The position numbers and the translations under genes are program-made. Under the pieces are notes generated by a model. The model was not told the origin of the DNA. It saw only the letters and a list, made by a program, of their open reading frames with translations, and searched no databases. From Salvelinus alpinus (taxonomy: Eukaryota > Chordata > Actinopteri > Salmoniformes > Salmonidae), in assembly GCF_045679555.1 (NCBI RefSeq), contig NC_092091.1:17135072-17199071 (forward strand): a stretch of 64,000 bases of DNA, read 5' to 3'. Below, piece after piece: positions 36,001-44,232 of this stretch. Within the stretch, counting starts at the first letter, position 1. The number at the start of each line of letters is the position of its first letter.

Positions 36001-37404
36001 CAAAGTTCTACAGCTGCACCATCGAGAGCATCCTGAACGGTTACATTACCGCTTGGTTTGGCAACTGCTCAGCATCCGATCGTAGGGCGCTACAGAGGGT
36101 AGTGTGTACGGCCCAGTACATTACTGGGGCCAAGCTTCTTGCCATCCAGGACCTATATACTAGGGCAGGTCAGAGGAAGGCCCAAAAAGTTGTCAGACTT
36201 CTCTCTTTGCTATTGCATGGAAAGCGTTACCGGAGCGCCAAGTCTAGGTCCAAAAGGCTCCTTAACAGCTTCTTAACCCCCCCCTTTTGTTTTTACACTG
36301 CTGCTACTCGCTGTTTATTGTCACTTTAACCCCTACCTACATGTACAAATTACCTCGACTAACATGTACCCCACACATTGACTTGGTACCGGTACCCCCT
36401 GTCTTTTTATTTTTTACTTAAGAAAATATTTACTAAATAAACTTAACTGCATTGTTGGTTAAGGGCTTGTAAGTAAGAATTTCACTAAGGTCTACACCTG
36501 ATGTATTTGGCGCATGTGACTAACAATTGATCTGTTCTATGCATTGAGGAGAAAGGATTGTAAAAGATCAGCAGTCTAATTTGATGTATATAAAAAAATA
36601 TATATATATATATATTTTGAAGCATCTCCTAGTAGAATCAAATCACTGATGGCATTAAATGACAATCCCTCACTCTCTCCGTTATTCCCCTGGTTGCTGT
36701 GTCTAGTCGAAGAAGAGCAAGACGAAGATGCCGTCCCTGGTAAAGAAGTGGCAGAGCATCCAGAAAGAGCTGGACGAGGAGGAGCAGGCTAGTTCTAGCG
36801 ACGAGGACAGGGACCAGCTCAACAAGAGGAGTATTGAGGAGTGGAAACAGCAGCAGTTACTCACGTAAGAGCCCCCCCCCCCCCAATATTTTTTTTTATA
36901 CGTTGTACATTTCTTGGGCCTTATTAAGAATCGCACAGTAGGCTTGCTGATCTGGGATCAGGTCACTGTCCATGTATCTTATTCATAACGATCTAAAAGG
37001 CTGATCCTACATCAGCACTCCTACTCTGAGACACTTGATGCATACAGCCTCTGATTTAAAAATGTTTTTCTTTTTTTATGTAGAAGTCTGTTTGATCTAG
37101 TCCAGCAGTGGTTACTGTTCCTTAGTGTACCTGCAGTTTTTGTTGACATGCCTCTCAACGATGAGGACTTTCACAAACCTGAGCTGAATTACTGTGATTG
37201 CACACTATTTTTGTGTTGGGAGACATGCATTAGGTTTTTATATTTTAACTTGTAATGCACACGTTTTTGGTGAAAGGCAGTAAGAAATAGATTTATCTGT
37301 TGGATTGCAGGGGTAAAGCTGGAAAGAACGCAAACTTTGAGGCTTTACCTGATGATTGGCGAGAGAGGATGTTGAAGAAGAGGAAGATGATGAAGAGCAC
37401 GTAA
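18077..37404 (+). CDS. fnbp4: Formin-binding protein 4, 17 exons, 868 residues
   Basis: Nuclear WW-domain protein that binds proline-rich formin segments. Exons: 18077-18191, 18749-18829, 20424-20542, 26414-26594, 26733-26883, 28519-28612, 28735-29061, 29270-29465, 30729-30838, 30977-31081, 31372-31505, 32483-32640, 32994-33265, 33564-33690, 33944-34128, 36707-36864, 37311-37404. Every junction is GT-AG, phases match, and the total is 2607 nt. The start [56 protein letters not shown] and the C-terminus [11 protein letters not shown] match mammalian FNBP4 as recalled. WW1 is about residues 172-200, WW2 about 529-558 (split between exons 11 and 12), proline runs about 605-640 and 735-765, lysine-rich ends of exons 15-16. 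It is shorter than human (about 1017), mainly before exon 16. Five introns carry snoRNA-like units. Confidence 0.96.
18838..20202. mobile_element. Tc1-like transposon at the start of fnbp4 intron 2
   Basis: TA target copies sit at 18836-18837 and 20203-20204. The left end cagtgcctaaagaaagtatt is matched by an inverted right end (minus strand gagtgccttcagaaagaatt). The inside is too decayed to give a transposase frame; a few words of the family remain. It starts directly after the GTAAGA donor of exon 2. Confidence 0.85.
21788..22285 (-). mobile_element. tRNA-derived SINE with an internal inverted duplication
   Basis: Read on the minus strand from 22285 it has a tRNA-like head: ggtggcgcagtggtctaggg (A-box region) and gggttcgcgccc (B-box like). 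The body is GC-rich (ggggcgacgcacaattggcc). The tail passes through gtctcatcgcgcactagcga and cttcgtctctcccgagcccg to about 21788. This is a common salmonid SINE type as recalled. The middle is abnormal: 22009-22107 is an inverted copy of 22108-22206. The long ORFs on both strands here are SINE sequence, not genes. Confidence 0.85.
22009..22206. repeat. 198-bp palindrome (99-bp arms, no spacer)
   Basis: Centre lies between 22107 and 22108 in TAGGGATATCCCTA. The outer 72 bases of each arm (22009-22080 and 22135-22206) are exact inverted copies. The next 20 bases inward contain five mismatches, and the central 14 bases are perfectly palindromic. Confidence 0.97.
22944..24342 (-). mobile_element. 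Tc1-like transposon in fnbp4 intron 3, antisense to the gene
   Basis: Ends cagtaacagtcaaaagttta and (minus strand) gagtaccagtcaaaagttt, flanked by TA. Three minus-strand transposase pieces in separate frames remain: HTH part with [20 protein letters not shown] (about 23709-23996), [13 protein letters not shown] with the first Asp (23534-23728), and [11 protein letters not shown]...[19 protein letters not shown] (23141-23326). Frameshifts and an internal deletion make it inactive. Confidence 0.92.
24346..25396 (+). mobile_element. Tc1-like element in fnbp4 intron 3, interrupted by a 5S-derived SINE
   Basis: The left part contains aaaaatataaacgcaacatg and the right end tatatttttgttcagtaat, the two termini of a family ending in TATAAACGCAAC. 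Family sequence resumes at about 25092 (ccaggacatccgtatccggc) after the inserted SINE. A second, truncated copy of the left half lies at 38744-39180. No transposase frame survives. Confidence 0.82.
24672..25085 (+). mobile_element. 5S rRNA-derived SINE (SINE3 type)
   Basis: The head resembles 5S rRNA: gaagctaagtagggttgg (5S A-box region, about 24722) and agatgggagacc (5S C-box region, about 24753-24764), spaced as in 5S genes. The body follows with ggcagtgattggggacattg and gatcccatggcacttatcg. The tail is degenerate with a poly-C run near 25040. It is inserted in a Tc1-like element. It is not a functional 5S gene because the sequence beyond the promoter-like part is unrelated. Confidence 0.8.
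25397..26413. other. Rest of fnbp4 intron 3, no feature seen
   Basis: No recognisable repeat ends or coding stretch up to the exon 4 acceptor. Confidence 0.5.
26756..26836 (+). other. First WW domain of Fnbp4 (exon 5)
   Basis: Residues 174-200 hold the two signature Trp (174 in DWQEVW and 197 in VAWQLP), the aromatic CYYYWN strand and the final Pro200. All fold-defining residues of the family are present. The domain is complete within one exon, upstream of the duplicated exon end. Confidence 0.93.
26839..28380 (+). repeat. 60-bp tandem duplication of the exon 5 end, split by a hAT element
   Basis: Unit 1 begins ttacctggcccaccagg at 26839 and includes the last codons of exon 5 and the GTGAGA donor. 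Unit 2 begins ctacctgg at 26899, is cut after 26906, and resumes at 28336 with ctacttag, cccaccaggtgcagggcctg and cagcagtacgcagacag before a second GTGAGG. Reading through the first donor gives AGG TGA, a stop, so unit 2 cannot extend the protein in frame. Confidence 0.9.
26907..28335. mobile_element. Non-autonomous hAT-type transposon in fnbp4 intron 5
   Basis: Terminal inverted repeats tagaggtcgaccgatt and (minus strand) tagaggtcgaccaatt match at 15 of 16 bases. The sub-terminal sequence is rich in CCGATA words (gccgataccgattttattgg). The flanking 8-bp copies ctacctgg and ctacttag fit an 8-bp target duplication with two later substitutions. The interior has no transposase. I recall this as an abundant salmonid family. 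Confidence 0.87.
29466..30728. other. fnbp4 intron 8, little recognisable content
   Basis: A short SINE-like piece near 29795-29830 (ccttgagcaaggcacttaac) precedes a poly-C run. No other repeat ends or RNA motifs seen. Confidence 0.4.
31188..31258 (+). ncRNA. Box C/D snoRNA-like unit A, fnbp4 intron 10
   Basis: C-box-like ATGATGG at 31195-31201, D' box CTGA at 31221-31224, D box CTGA at 31248-31251. Guide ttacagacctgt ends just before the D' box and would pair with 18S acaggtctgtga with one G-U pair. D box to the exon 11 acceptor is about 120 nt. Both D and D' are intact; the C box differs from RTGATGA at its last base. About 60 nt upstream (ctcttggcct, ttagttggctagctgcatga) also match unit B. 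Confidence 0.6.
32751..32818 (+). ncRNA. Box C/D snoRNA-like unit B, fnbp4 intron 12, C box damaged
   Basis: Guide tcacggacctgt, D' box CTGA at 32780-32783 and D box CTGA at 32807-32810 are kept. The C box region reads ctcaatgaac: compared with unit D, about five bases including the middle of ATGATGA are missing. The guide has one change (A to G). Probably a decaying copy. Confidence 0.45.
33405..33478 (+). ncRNA. Box C/D snoRNA-like unit C, fnbp4 intron 13
   Basis: C-box-like ATGATAA at 33413-33419, D' box CTGA at 33436-33439, D box CTGA at 33468-33471. Guide tcacagaccagt has one mismatch to the 18S segment near its D' end. Flanking actct and cggaga could form a short terminal stem. About 93 nt from D box to the exon 14 acceptor, a usual distance for intronic C/D snoRNAs. 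Confidence 0.55.
33754..33825 (+). ncRNA. Box C/D snoRNA-like unit D, fnbp4 intron 14, best C box
   Basis: Perfect C box ATGATGA at 33762-33768 and D' box CTGA at 33788-33791. The D box position reads CTGG (33814-33817), one base from consensus. Guide tcacagacctct has one mismatch to 18S. Terminal stem: ctctc before the C box pairs with gggag after the D box. D box to the exon 15 acceptor is about 126 nt. Confidence 0.62.
34617..34685. repeat. Hairpin, 29-nt arms with an 11-nt loop, in fnbp4 intron 15
   Basis: Left arm 34617-34645 (cagcgccacgtatggtcttt then gagagcttg), loop cagagaacagt, right arm 34657-34685. Only one mismatch, three bases from the open end. No similarity to the repeats around it is obvious. 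Confidence 0.95.
34850..36530 (+). mobile_element. L2-type LINE copy 1 in fnbp4 intron 15, 5'-truncated
   Basis: Reverse-transcriptase blocks in order: [16 protein letters not shown] [80 protein letters not shown], then FADD (35662-35673) in another frame. Frameshifts occur near 35460 and 35620. The C-terminal region ([33 protein letters not shown]) and a 3' tail ending tggcgcatgtgactaacaat follow. Confidence 0.88.
37150..37224 (+). ncRNA. Box C/D snoRNA-like unit E, fnbp4 intron 16, D box lost
   Basis: C-box-like ACGATGA at 37158-37164 and D' box CTGA at 37184-37187; the D position reads TGTGTT. Guide tcacaaacctga has three changes against the 18S match, so pairing is poor. The terminal stem cctctc/gggaga is retained. 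Its upstream flank (agtccagcagt) matches the flank of unit C. Most diverged copy, probably a pseudogene. Confidence 0.4.
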
Positions 37405-37800
37405 CACACACTCCCCTCCCCGCCTACACACTCCTCCTAAACCTGACTCCAAACGTTGGATAAGAATGAGAGGACTGACTGTGCACTTGACTCTCACTGT
37501 CATTTTGAAACAGGTTTTGAAAAGCCCCTCATATCTTCGTCTGTGAATACATTGGATGGGCTTGAATGTTTTTTTTATTTTCTTGGCTGTAAAACCCACT
37601 AGTGTTTTTATATGGTAACCTGGACTCTCCTACCAAACTTCCCCCTCTACCTGTTTAAAGCATAAATGCCGTTTTCTGTGAAACGTTTGGCACTAAGAAT
37701 GCTGGAGTTTCTAAATCTTTGTTTGTAATGGAGATCAACTCTTTGTTTTGACCTCCCCATGTTCCTCTTGCCCATTTTAATAAAATATCAATTAATAACA
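37405..37800 (+). other. fnbp4 3' UTR with polyadenylation signal
   Basis: After the TAA at 37402-37404 there are about 375 bases of non-coding sequence and a canonical AATAAA at 37779-37784, where the transcript probably ends shortly after. Confidence 0.75.
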
Positions 37801-38743
37801 TATTCCTAATAACTGCTGTTTCTCTGAGTAATCCACTGTTCCATTTTATTAGAGGGTGGATGGAAATGCAATGCGCTGTCTTTTCTAATGCTTCAACTAT
37901 AGTAATTGACAGTACTTTTAGTTTATTCATGGTATGTCCTGAACATACCCTTTCAGGTTTTCTTATCTGACTTCAGATGGGAGTTTTAAGTGATGGGAGT
38001 TCAGATGGGAGTTTTAAGTGATGTATAAAAGTGAATTATCACATGGCCCTATAGTGGAACCTCTAAATTGCAACACTTCCCTGCAGTTTTTCAATTTAAG
38101 CCAGTAGGTGAGTATGAGTATGCAACCAGTACCCATCCCACTCTCTTTTCTCCTTGTCAAAAGCTAACAAATTCATGATGACACTCTAATAATACAAAAT
38201 GTGCCAATTTATTATATATCCTAATTGCAAAAATATATTTTATAATTCAGAGGTCTTTTCTTGTGCTGAAAACCATCAAGACTAGTTTGGTGGCAAGGGG
38301 AATGTCTTTTTTTGGTGGGGGCTGCAGTTTTTCAGCTGTGTGAATTGCTTAGGCCAATGTCCTAGTAAAACACTGGCAACAATTTTGTATTCAAGTTATT
38401 AAACTTTTTTTGGGAAACTTTAATTGTCAGCTCATTATTAATTTGACAGTGCCATCATGGGTGTCTTCATTGACTGTTCACCTTTTTTTGAGGACTGAAT
38501 TATGAGTAACCACAGGGTCAGTTGGGGGTGATGGATCATGGCTAGAAGGGATGCAGCAAATGTCAGTGACATCAAATGTTGCATGTTTGAGTCTCGCCTG
38601 AGAATCTTTGCTAACCCTTAACCTGATTCTCCTAACCTGCGTAAGTTCTAACCTCTTCTGACATTGGGCTTGTTTGACGCAGCTGACAGTGCAGGGGACT
38701 GCCGACTGACTGATCAACAAATCACCTTGCATCATAAATAACG
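37801..38743. other. Intergenic, one short tandem repeat
   Basis: A 28-bp unit (ttcagatgggagttttaagt then gatgggag) is repeated twice from 37972 to about 38027. Nothing else recognised. Confidence 0.5.
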
Positions 38744-39180
38744 ACACTGAACAAAAATCTAAACGCAGCGTGTAGTGTTGGTCCCATGTTAAATGAGCTG
38801 AAATAATGTCCCATATGCACAAAATGCTTATTTCTCAAATTTTGTGTAAAGAAAAATGTTTTGCATCCCTGTTAGCGAGCATTTCTCCTTTGCCAAGGAA
38901 TGTCCACCAAAGCTATTGCCAGATAATTCATTGTTAATTTCTCTACTATAAGCCGCCTCCAATGTCATTTTAGAGAATTTGGCAGTATGTCCAACTGGCC
39001 TCAACTGCAGACTACGTGTATGGCATCATTGTGGGCGAGCAGTTTGCTGACAACGAACACAAATGCACAGAGATACCGTGACAAGTTCCTGAGGCCCATT
39101 TGTTGTGCCATTTATCTGCCGACATCACCATGTTTCAGCAACGATGGCGACGTGGTTGTGCACAAGATTACAGTGGAGGA
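38744..39180 (+). mobile_element. Truncated Tc1-like element, same family as 24346-25396
   Basis: Starts actgaacaaaaatctaaacg and continues with catttctcctttgccaagga. Later words (caactgcagactacgtgtat, acagagataccgtgacaagt) belong to the transposase region of the family. Broken by deletions; the right end is absent. Confidence 0.7.
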
Positions 39181-39371
39181 GTTAGCTGTTTAGGGTTGTA
39201 TTGCATAAATTGAGTTAATTCATAGCCACAATAAGCAAGAGAGACCCTCCAGAGGCAGAGGGAATGAGATCCCAAGCCCTACTAATTGCCTACAGGAGGG
39301 GGTAGTGGGTAAACTGGCTCGGAAGATGCTATTTCAGGGCCTTAACATCCCTGATGTTCCCATGAAACTCT

Positions 39372-41195
39372 AAAATGGCGCCGGAGCAGAAGGCAGATGT
39401 TTTACATGCCCCTAACCAATACGAGGCAAATAACACTGAAACATGCATGAGAGCACCAGCTGTCCGGGAAGACTGTGTGATCACGCTCTCCGCAGCCAAT
39501 GTGAGTAAGACCTTTAGACAGGTCAACATTCACAAGGCCACAGGGCCAGACGGATTACCAGGACGTGTACTGCGAGCATATGCTGACCAACTAGCAAGTG
39601 TCTTCACTGACATTTTCAACTTCTCCCTGTCTGAGTCTGTAATACCAACATGTTTTAAGCAGACCACTATAGTCCCTGTGCCCAAGAACACTAAGGTAAC
39701 CTGCCTAAATGACTACCGACCCGTAGCACTCACGTCTGTGGCCATGAAGTGCTTTGAAAGGCTGGTCATGGCTCACATCAACACCATCATCCCAGAAACC
39801 CTAGACCCACTCCAATTTGCATACCGCCCCAACAGATCCACAGATGATGCAGTCTCTACTGCACACCACACTGCCCTTTCCCACTTGGACCAAAGGAACA
39901 CCTATGTGAGAATGCTATTAATTGACTACAGCTCAGCATTCAACACCATAGTGCCCTCAAAGCTCATCACTAAGCTAAGGACCCTGGGACTAAACACCTC
40001 CCTCTGCAACTGGATCCTGGACTTCCTGACGGGCTGCCCCCAGGTGGTAAGGGTAGGTAACAACACATCCGCCACACTGATCCTCAATACAGGGGCCCCT
40101 CACGGGTGCGTGCTCAGCCCCCTCCTGTACTCCCTGTTCACTCATGACTGCATGGCCATGCACGACTCCAACACTGTCATTACATTTTTCGATGACACAA
40201 CAGTGGTGGGCCTGATCACCGACAACAACGAGACAGCCTACAGGGAGGAGGTCAGAGACCTGGCCGTGTGATGCCAGTACAACAACTTCTCCCTCAACGT
40301 GATCAAGACAAAGGAGATGATTATTGACTACAGGAAAAAGAGGACTGAGCACGCCCCCATTCTCATTGACGGGGCTGCAGTGGAGCAGGTTGAGAGCTTC
40401 AAGTTCCTTGGTGTCCACATCACCAACAAGCTAACATGGTCCAAATACACCAAGACAGTCGTGAAGAGGGCACGACAAAACCTATTCCCCCTCAGGAGAC
40501 AGAAAATATTTGGCATGGGTCCTCAGGTTCTCAAAAGGATCTACAGCTGCACCATCAAGAGCATCCTGACTGGTTGCATCACTGCCTGGTTTGGCAACTG
40601 CTCGGCCTCCGACCGCAAGGCCGAGGGTAGTGCGAATGGCCCAGTACATCATTGGGGCCAAGCTTCCTGCCATCCAGGACCTCTATAACAGGCGGTGTCA
40701 GAGGAAGGCCCTAAAAATTGTCAAAGACTCCAGCCACCCAAGTCATAGACTGTTCTCTCTGCTACCACACGGCACCGAAGTGCCAAGTCTAGGTCCAAGA
40801 GGTTTCTACCCCCAAGCCATAAGACTCCTGAACATCTAGTCAAATGGCTACCCAGACTATTCACACCCCCCCCCCTCTCCACATCACTGCCACTCTCTGT
40901 TGTCATCTATGCATAAGTCACTTTACTTCCTCTTTAGTCACTCTACCTACATGTACATACTACCTCAACTAACCGGTGCCCCCGCACATTGACTCTGTAC
41001 CGGCACCCCCTTGTATATATATATTTTTTTACTGCTCCTCTTTAATTACTTGTTACTTATCTTTATTCTTACTTATTCTTATCCATATTTTTTTAAACTG
41101 CACTGTCGGTTAGGGGCTCGTAAGTAAGCATTTCACTGTAAGGTCTACACCTGTCGTATTTGGTGCATGTGACTAATAACATTTGATTTGATTTT
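39372..41195 (+). mobile_element. L2-type LINE copy 2, internally deleted
   Basis: The first ~50 bases (aatggcgccggagcagaagg...cccctaaccaat) look like the element's 5' UTR, followed directly by the mid reverse transcriptase. One long frame (to 40271) holds [56 protein letters not shown] and [20 protein letters not shown]. The catalytic box reads FFDD instead of F/YADD. A stop follows, then the C-terminal region in other frames and a complete-looking 3' tail (aaggtctacacctgtcgtat, ttgatttgatttt). Confidence 0.9.
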
Positions 41196-41199
41196 GAAT

Positions 41200-42640
41200 G
41201 ACCTTTAATATACATTATGAACTGGTGGCGAAGCTTTGACCTCTGATGGTAAGCACAATCATGCGGACTCTTCCCCTGGCTACAACTATAAGCAATCAAT
41301 CACCTATTCAAGAAGCAATGTTGTCTTCCAAGAAATTCCATGTGGAACAGCTGTGTGAGACAAACCCCTCAAAGGGAACACCGTACCCAATGTCTGAGAC
41401 AAACGTCCTGGTCAGAAGGGACAATCTTTGAGTAAGATTGAATCCGGCATGCTTTCCCAGTCTACATTCCACACTGGAGATTGTTGTATACCTGGTCCCA
41501 GATTCACATTCAATTAAAAACAAATCCAATAACTTTATTTTCAAGAACCAAATTTCTTAACTTTTTGCTTAAGGAGAAACCTAAACGGTGCAAGAACATG
41601 GAATTGTTTTAAGATGGTCATACCATGGATCCTTTAGCTATTTGATTTGGAATTGTAGGACCCCTTTAGGTATATATTTTTATTTTTATTTGATAAAATA
41701 TAGAATTTTCCCTTTACCACTATAGCCCATAGAAACGCATTGAATAGCATGTTTATAAATGGCAAAATATACAGTAAAAAAGGTAATCATAAGGAATAAG
41801 GTTTTGAAGTGTCTTTCGTCTAGGAGATATAATAAAGATCAGGAAATATATATTTTTTTACACATTTAAACAAGGCTGTCAATTCAAGGCTGTTTTCATT
41901 GCCGTGTGCTGTTTGGGTACCTTTATAGCATAGTATCTTTTGTAGTGCTTCATTTGTGCCATAGCATTGCATCAACTTTCTATGCACAGACAACACCATC
42001 TGAAAGAGGTCTGTTGCCTTCAGGCAGACATTGGCTACGCTCCACCCGTTCTTCACTCACACTCACAGAGCACTAGTCAACTTGTTAGTCACGTCCTCAA
42101 CTAGGATCCAGCCAGTTAATCCTTAAGAGTTGCACATGTGCGTCAATCTAAGAAATATAATTTAAAAATCCGCATCAGAATCTGTCAGTTTAAGCTAGAG
42201 ATATCAATTTTTTTGCATGGACTTTGTCCCCCTTCCGCATCTGCGGTGGAAGGTGACCGAGCTACACCGGTGTTTGCCAGACCATGAGACATCCCAAAAA
42301 TCTGTATTCTCACGAAAACGTCTGTAGCGTCCGACCAGTTTGGCCTACAAACTATTCTAACTCTATGAAAAGGGGAGAATCTCCATTTTGTTGTACAAGT
42401 GTCACGGGACTCTTATGAAGTCGGTAACAATGATGTGCCAGCTTCTGTCTGTAGTGTCTAAACCGTTTGAGATACAAACTAATATAAGGAGTTAAAGAAA
42501 TGACGACCTGTCAATCTTTGAATAAGAAAGCTGAACAGATCAGCATCAAAGCTGAGATTGAACAGCAGTTGAACAAGTGACATGCGGTTTCTTCAGCAGG
42601 GAGCTTCCACTAGAAGTCCTGATGAAGCTTGTCTAGAAAA
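41200..42640. other. Gene-poor spacer, probably old repeats
   Basis: No TIR, RT or splice-supported coding found. The composition and stretches such as 41660-41830 and 42240-42500 remind me of dispersed salmonid repeats, but no boundaries are visible. Confidence 0.3.
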
Positions 42641-42882
42641 TATGCCGCATGCCAAAAATGACCAAGAAGCGTCAGTGCATTCAAATAAGTGATCTGGTCA
42701 CAGAGCTGACGAGATTGGTTGACGGTGAAGTGGGCAAAATATCTGATTTAGGACATGAGACAAGTTTGGATTCCAAGATGGCATCGAAGCTGCACAGACC
42801 TTGGGAGGGTCAAGTGTTTGAAACACTACTTGAAAATGTAGGATTTGTTTGAGGATCAGGCGATGCTCTCCATTGTGCTCAG

Positions 42883-43208
42883 TGCCTACCCCATATGACA
42901 GCGAGGCCTCAGACCTTGAGGACTCATGCAGTACGTCCTGCAGCAGGGATGATGTGGAGGAGGACGAATCTGAGGGGGTGAATTATGCCACTGGTAGAAA
43001 GGTAAGACAAGCCCCAGATTACTCTTGAATGGTCATTGGTTGTGCTTTTTGATATCGGTACCAGTAAGTATAATTGTATAAGTAAAGGAAGTGAGATTGA
43101 AGTTGAATTGTGCATCCTTGAATTCTGATCACAGTCCAGAGTGAGCATCGCCCTTGAAGACACTACAGACCAGCCAGAGGTGGACATTACTGTGAATTCT
43201 CCCCATGT
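42883..43208 (+). other. Unrecognised exon-like pair with matching splice signals
   Basis: An acceptor (ctctccattgtgctcag) precedes 42883. The frame then gives PYDSEASDLEDSCSTSC and RDDVEEDESEGVNYATGRK up to a GTAAGA donor at 43002. A second acceptor (tgatcacag) precedes 43135, and the frame continues in phase as SRVSIALEDTTDQPEVDITV to a GTGAGT donor at 43209. An ORF upstream (42649-42852, starting MPKMTKKRQCIQISDLVTEL) may be an earlier piece but is not in a proven exon. I do not recognise the family. It could be a decayed gene, a transposon-derived protein or chance. Confidence 0.3.
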
Positions 43209-43771
43209 GTGAGTATTCCTGGGGGAAATGTTCTCAGACTGGTTAGCTGACAACGTCACAGAAATGATGCTCACCCATCGCAGAGGCAGAAGGATGGGTG
43301 TTATGATTCTGAAGGGTGAGATAGCTAGCAACAAGCTTGTTGTATTTTGTTATTGATACCATGTCTTGTTTTGAGGTGTTTTGAGTCATGTCTTTTTTTA
43401 TATATATATAACTCAGGTGTCCCTAAAGATACTCCATTTGAACCAGACTGGTAATCGACTAGCCAACTATTCGTTTCTACTATAAGTATGCTACTCAACA
43501 CCAAAATTCCCTCTAGGTTTTGATCCCTTATCAGCTCCTACTCAGGTAACTAGGAAGGTGGTGCTTTTCAACAGGGATTGATACTGCCATACCCTCGATT
43601 TTACATCTACACCAATTTTTTAGATGTATTTTCATTTAAACTTTTGGGGCTTTGGGGTGGGGGTAATAATGTAATTTTTCAATCACTTCCATATTTTTTG
43701 CATAGCAGATTTTGATTGTATTTTTAATTTGAATTTTAGTGTGTAGGTATTCATTTGAAGACATTGGACTA

Positions 43772-44062
43772 ACGCTTCGATCACACCAACAGTGCTTAGC
43801 AATTTGGTACACCAGAAGTACATGGCAATTTGGTACACCAGAAGTACATTCATTTCCAATGGAATGCTGCGTTTCAGAGGCAGTTTCAGAGCGTTCTGTG
43901 TGGTTCATATGTTTAATTTATCGAACGTATGCTTCAAATTGTATGGGTAGACGGCTTGACAGAAATGGTAGCAGAAGGTGAATGTTGAACTTTTGTTGCA
44001 CACATATCCAGATGATGCTGCGTACAAATTGAGCAATAATACTATCGGTGTGATCAAGGCGC
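43772..44062. mobile_element. MITE-like element, ends with GATCACACC
   Basis: The left end cgcttcgatcacaccaacag and the inverted right end (minus strand cgccttgatcacaccgatag) agree well. Sub-terminal words agree too (ttagcaatttggtacacc versus ttgctcaatttgtacgc). A 26-bp tandem duplication lies near the left end. Confidence 0.55.
43799..43850. repeat. 26-bp tandem duplication
   Basis: gcaatttggtacaccagaag followed by tacatg/tacatt occurs twice head to tail; the copies differ only in the last base. Confidence 0.95.
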
Positions 44063-44064
44063 AA

Positions 44065-44232
44065 AGCCTAGTTTATACCCTACGTACTTATGCATGAAAT
44101 AACTACAAGTAGTTACGTAAACTGGCGTTGCGTAGCAAAAGTACGCAGACGTGCAGCTCCACAATTCACTCGACGCAGGTCGCCATTTTGCGAAGCGTTC
44201 TTGCGTTGGTTACGTCGGGTATAAACTAGGCT
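44065..44232. mobile_element. 168-bp MITE with 22-bp terminal inverted repeats
   Basis: Left agcctagtttataccctacg(ta) and right (minus strand) agcctagtttatacccgacg(ta) differ at one position. The interior is GC-richer than its surroundings and non-coding. It lies two bases beyond the preceding TIR element. Confidence 0.75.

Noticed and set aside
39375..40271. 298-residue ORF as a host gene
   Set aside because: It is an L2-type reverse transcriptase with a mutated catalytic box and no splice context.
43799..43850. CRISPR-like or satellite array
   Set aside because: Only two units with no spacers, in a eukaryotic context; a simple tandem duplication.
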